Shown in pieces: positions 51,938 through 54,148 of a stretch of DNA of 54,148 nucleotides; position 1 is the first letter of the stretch, and every line of letters begins with the position of its first letter. A program made the position numbers and the translations under genes. The notes under the pieces are model-generated. The model was given only the letters and a program-made list of their open reading frames with translations, searched no databases and was not told where the DNA came from. The DNA is from Desulforapulum sp034007745 (GTDB lineage Bacteria > Desulfobacterota > Desulfobacteria > Desulfobacterales > Desulfobacteraceae). The stretch is from positions 1 through 54,148 of the forward strand of contig JAVEQI010000023.1 of NCBI GenBank assembly GCA_034007745.1. The letters run 5' to 3'.

Positions 51938-52582
51938 ATGAAAACATATCTGGAAAAAGACTATCTTTCGCTTTCTGCACTCCAACATATTCTTTTCTGC
52001 AAACGCCAATGCGCCTTGATTCATATTGAACAGATGTGGGTTGAAAACAGGTATACGGCCGAAGGCAGGGTCATGCATGAAAGGGTGGACAGGGGCGATC
52101 AAATAGACAGGGGAAGGGTCAGGATTGAATACAGCCTTCCCCTGAAATCAAGACTTCTTGGTGTTTCCGGAAAAGCAGATGCGGTGGAATTTCACAGGCA
52201 GGATTCAGCGAACGAAAAATGGATGCCTTTTCCTGTGGAATACAAAAGAGGAAAACCCAAGAAAAATCTGTCGGACAAGGTTCAGCTCTGTGCCCAGGCC
52301 CTGTGCCTTGAAGAAATGCTGGATGCCAAAATTGAGGCCGGTGCTATTTTTTATGGGAAGACAAGACGCCGTCTGGATGTCTTGTTTGATGATGATTTGC
52401 GGGAAAAAACCATAAAGACAGCCAGGGATCTTCATGAAATGATCTCCTCAGGTATAACGCCGCCGCCCAAATACGCAAAAAAATGTGATACCTGTTCGTT
52501 TATCTCATTGTGTCTGCCTAAAGCCATTGAAAAGAAAAGAATGGTTTCATCCTGGTTAAAAAGGATGATCCAAAAGGATTAA
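51938..52582 (+). CDS. cas4: Cas4 exonuclease of the adaptation module
   Basis: This 214-residue RecB-like nuclease trims prespacers and helps select PAM and orientation. The iron-sulfur Cys are Cys21 (FCKRQC) and Cys183, Cys186 and Cys192 (CDTCSFISLC). Nuclease acids are Asp81 (GKADAVEF) and Glu101-x-Lys103 (VEYKRGK). The ATG lies one base past the end of the Fic relic. The ribosome site is weak (AAGG only), so translation may have depended on a now-dead upstream frame. Base composition returns to that of the chromosome here. Six bases separate it from cas1. Confidence 0.93.
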   Translation: MKTYLEKDYLSLSALQHILFCKRQCALIHIEQMWVENRYTAEGRVMHERVDRGDQIDRGRVRIEYSLPLKSRLLGVSGKADAVEFHRQDSANEKWMPFPVEYKRGKPKKNLSDKVQLCAQALCLEEMLDAKIEAGAIFYGKTRRRLDVLFDDDLREKTIKTARDLHEMISSGITPPPKYAKKCDTCSFISLCLPKAIEKKRMVSSWLKRMIQKD

Positions 52583-52588
52583 ACCTGA

Positions 52589-53620
52589 ATGAAAAAACAT
52601 CTGAACACCCTTTTTGTTACAACCCAGGGTGCTTACCTGGCCAAAGACGGTGAAACCGTTGCGGTCAGGATAGAGCAAAAAACGGTATTTCAAATTCCCA
52701 TCCACACCCTGGATGGGATAGTATGTTTTGGTTCGATAGGGTGCAGCCCATACCTGATGGGATTCTGCGCAGAACGGGATGTTACCATAAGTTTTTTAAC
52801 CGAATATGGCCGATTCCTTGCCATGGTAAAAGGACCTGTATCCGGCAACGTCCTGTTGAGAAGAAAACAGTTTCGAATGGCAGACGATGCGATCATTTCA
52901 GCTCAGGTTGCAGGATTTATCCTTACCGGGAAAATAGCAAATTGCCGGACTGTACTTGAACGATCCCTCCGGGACCATCAGGAAAGAATAAATCATGAGG
53001 CGGTAAAAAAGGTGTCAACCCGGCTTTTAGTGTACCTCCAAAAAGAGATGCAAAAAGACGACCTGGAAAAGTTGAGGGGAATTGAGGGAGATTCGGCCCA
53101 TCAGTATTTCGGCGTTTTTGATGAGCTTATTTTTCAGCAGAAAGAATCTTTTGTCTTTTCGGGGCGGAATCGGCGTCCTCCGACCGACCGGGTGAACTGC
53201 TTGCTTTCATTCGTCTATACACTTATTGTTCACGATGTTCGGTCCGCCCTGGAATCAGTGGGGCTTGATCCGGCAGTAGGCTTTCTTCATCGGGACCGCC
53301 CAGGGAGGCCGAGCCTGGCCCTTGATATGATGGAAGAGTTCAGGCCTTTTCTCGCCGACAGGCTGGTATTATCCATGATCAACAGGGGCCAGGTAAAATC
53401 AGATGGATTTACCATAAAGGAATCCGGTGCAGTCCATATGGATGATGAGACCAGAAAAACAGTTCTGACAACATACCAGAAAAGGAAACAGGAAAACCTG
53501 ACCCACCCGTTTTTAAACGAAAAAGTCCAGATCGGGAATCTCTTTTTTATCCAGGCCCTGCTCCTGGCAAGGTTTATCCGGGGAGATTTAGACGGATATC
53601 CCCCCTTTATCTGGAAATAA
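52589..53620 (+). CDS. cas1: Cas1 integrase, type I-C
   Basis: This 343-residue Cas1 inserts new spacers next to the leader. The three metal ligands are present: Glu166 (LRGIEGDSAHQYF), His234 (GFLHRDRPGRPSLA) and Asp246 with Glu249 nearby (LALDMMEEFRP). It starts MKKHLNTLFVTTQGAYLAKDGETV, the I-C type. cas4, cas1 and cas2 run without large gaps and form one adaptation unit. Confidence 0.95.
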   Translation: MKKHLNTLFVTTQGAYLAKDGETVAVRIEQKTVFQIPIHTLDGIVCFGSIGCSPYLMGFCAERDVTISFLTEYGRFLAMVKGPVSGNVLLRRKQFRMADDAIISAQVAGFILTGKIANCRTVLERSLRDHQERINHEAVKKVSTRLLVYLQKEMQKDDLEKLRGIEGDSAHQYFGVFDELIFQQKESFVFSGRNRRPPTDRVNCLLSFVYTLIVHDVRSALESVGLDPAVGFLHRDRPGRPSLALDMMEEFRPFLADRLVLSMINRGQVKSDGFTIKESGAVHMDDETRKTVLTTYQKRKQENLTHPFLNEKVQIGNLFFIQALLLARFIRGDLDGYPPFIWK

Positions 53621-53635
53621 AACAGGAGAGATGCT

Positions 53636-53923
53636 TTGCTGGTTCTGATAAGCTATGATGTATCAATCGAGAACAAAGGACAAAAACGATTGCGGCGTGT
53701 TGCAAAAACCTGCCAGAATTATGGACAGCGAGTTCAATATTCAGTTTTCGAATGCGTTGTGGATCCGGCCCAATGGACCGCTTTAAGGCAAAGGCTGATA
53801 GATGAAATCGATCCGGAACTGGACAGCCTTAGATTTTATTTTCTGGGATCCAACTGGAAACGAAGAATCGAGCATGTTGGAGCCAAAGAGTCAATTGATT
53901 TTGATGAACCGTTAATCCTATAA
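53636..53923 (+). CDS. cas2: Cas2, type I-C
   Basis: This 95-residue Cas2 is a small ferredoxin-like protein that bridges two Cas1 dimers in the spacer integration complex. The start is TTG 53636, with AGGAG at 53624-53628 seven bases before it. An ATG five bases earlier (53631) is out of frame and stops after five codons. The first strand LVLISYDVS carries the conserved Asp8. VQYSVFECVVDPAQWTAL and RFYFLG are family blocks. It ends 225 bases before the window edge. Confidence 0.94.
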   Translation: MLVLISYDVSIENKGQKRLRRVAKTCQNYGQRVQYSVFECVVDPAQWTALRQRLIDEIDPELDSLRFYFLGSNWKRRIEHVGAKESIDFDEPLIL

Positions 53924-54148
53924 GAGGCCTGCGAACCCCAAGCTTGAATTTCAAAAAATCAAAAAATTCGTTCCACAGTCTGACTAATCCCTTGTTTCAA
54001 CGTCAAATGGTTCGCAACTTTGTAATGTCCTGTAATCATAAAGTTTTCTATTTTTATAGATTTTTCTTTCTTGCAAAACAAAAAATAGCAAAGAGGATCG
54101 CTCTTTGACAATTTATTTTGTTTAAATTATAAGATGTTACTATAGTAA
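53924..54148 (+). promoter_or_regulatory. CRISPR leader region (array lies beyond the right edge)
   Basis: These 225 AT-rich bases after cas2 hold no gene. They begin with TGCGAACCCCAAGC, a sequence style common right after cas2 in type I-C loci, and GCGAACC (53931-53937) is mirrored by GGTTCGC (54009-54015). The end carries a promoter (separate entry) pointing rightward. No repeat is seen, so the first CRISPR repeat should lie just outside. Confidence 0.65.
54105..54133 (+). promoter_or_regulatory. Promoter of the CRISPR array
   Basis: TTGACA at 54105-54110 is followed after exactly 17 bases by TATAAG at 54128-54133. This is close to an ideal sigma-70 promoter. Transcription would begin near 54140 and run out of the window into the predicted array. 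Confidence 0.65.

Noticed and set aside
51839..52102. Minus-strand frame over the cas4 start
   Set aside because: It is the complement of the cas4 5' end and the Fic relic and has no support of its own.
53924..54148. CRISPR repeats within the window
   Set aside because: No repeated 30-37 base unit is found after cas2 up to the edge; the array must start outside.
1..54148. tRNA or rRNA genes
   Set aside because: No cloverleaf with a T-loop GGTTCGAATCC-type sequence and no rRNA-like stretch was found when reading the gaps on both strands.

Overview
This is a gene-dense chromosomal segment of a Gram-negative bacterium. It has recBC, Tpx, HrpB, a TesA-YbbA-YbbP set and a type I-C cas set with a cas5-cas8c-cas7 core. 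The mix of anaerobe-type genes (rubrerythrin-like ferritin, FmdE-like exported protein, many-PAS histidine kinase, eukaryote-like glycogen branching enzyme) and the moderate base composition fit a sulfate-reducing deltaproteobacterium of the Desulfobacterium/Desulfobacter type. That assignment is inference from gene style; no rRNA or other marker is present.

Layout. 1-5461: recC-recB (recB runs off the left edge). 5.7-15.5 kb: single housekeeping genes (YciI-like, TIM-barrel isomerase, acylphosphatase, MBL hydrolase, TPR protein, RluA-type pseudouridine synthase, HrpB, Tpx, VOC lyase). 15.5-20 kb: a coupled SagB-like oxidoreductase/ferritin/DUF2156 operon, then a GNAT gene and a radical-SAM photoproduct-lyase-like gene. 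20-32 kb: a long minus-strand run of debranching enzyme, glgA, glgB, tesA, ybbA and ybbP. 32-36.8 kb: Sir2 deacylase, an unknown helical protein, a rhomboid protease and a hybrid histidine kinase. 36.8-42.2 kb: a complete Wadjet-type SMC defence operon jetA-jetB-jetC-jetD, in which jetA has no ATG/GTG/TTG start at the expected place. 42.3-44.8 kb: an FmdE-like exported protein divergent from an XRE/degenerate-ImmA regulator, with palindromes and a structured leader between them. 44.9-54.1 kb: a type I-C CRISPR-Cas locus, cas3-cas5-cas8c(cas11c inside)-cas7-[Fic relic]-cas4-cas1-cas2, followed by the leader with a strong promoter pointing out of the window. The repeat-spacer array itself is not in the window.

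Two defence systems, Wadjet (against plasmids) and CRISPR (against phage and plasmids), lie only about 3 kb apart and form a small defence island. The CRISPR locus looks assembled. Its left edge cuts a nucleotidyltransferase gene about halfway. The interference genes are AT-rich, whereas cas4-cas1-cas2 resemble the rest of the chromosome. The seam between the two halves holds a decayed Fic gene.

Non-coding structure includes a 245-bp palindromic MITE-like element upstream of tpx with two partial copies elsewhere, a family of AGCT-rich repeats (one of which forms a terminator between convergent genes), an 18-bp inverted repeat pair, and the fmdE leader with mutually exclusive hairpins.
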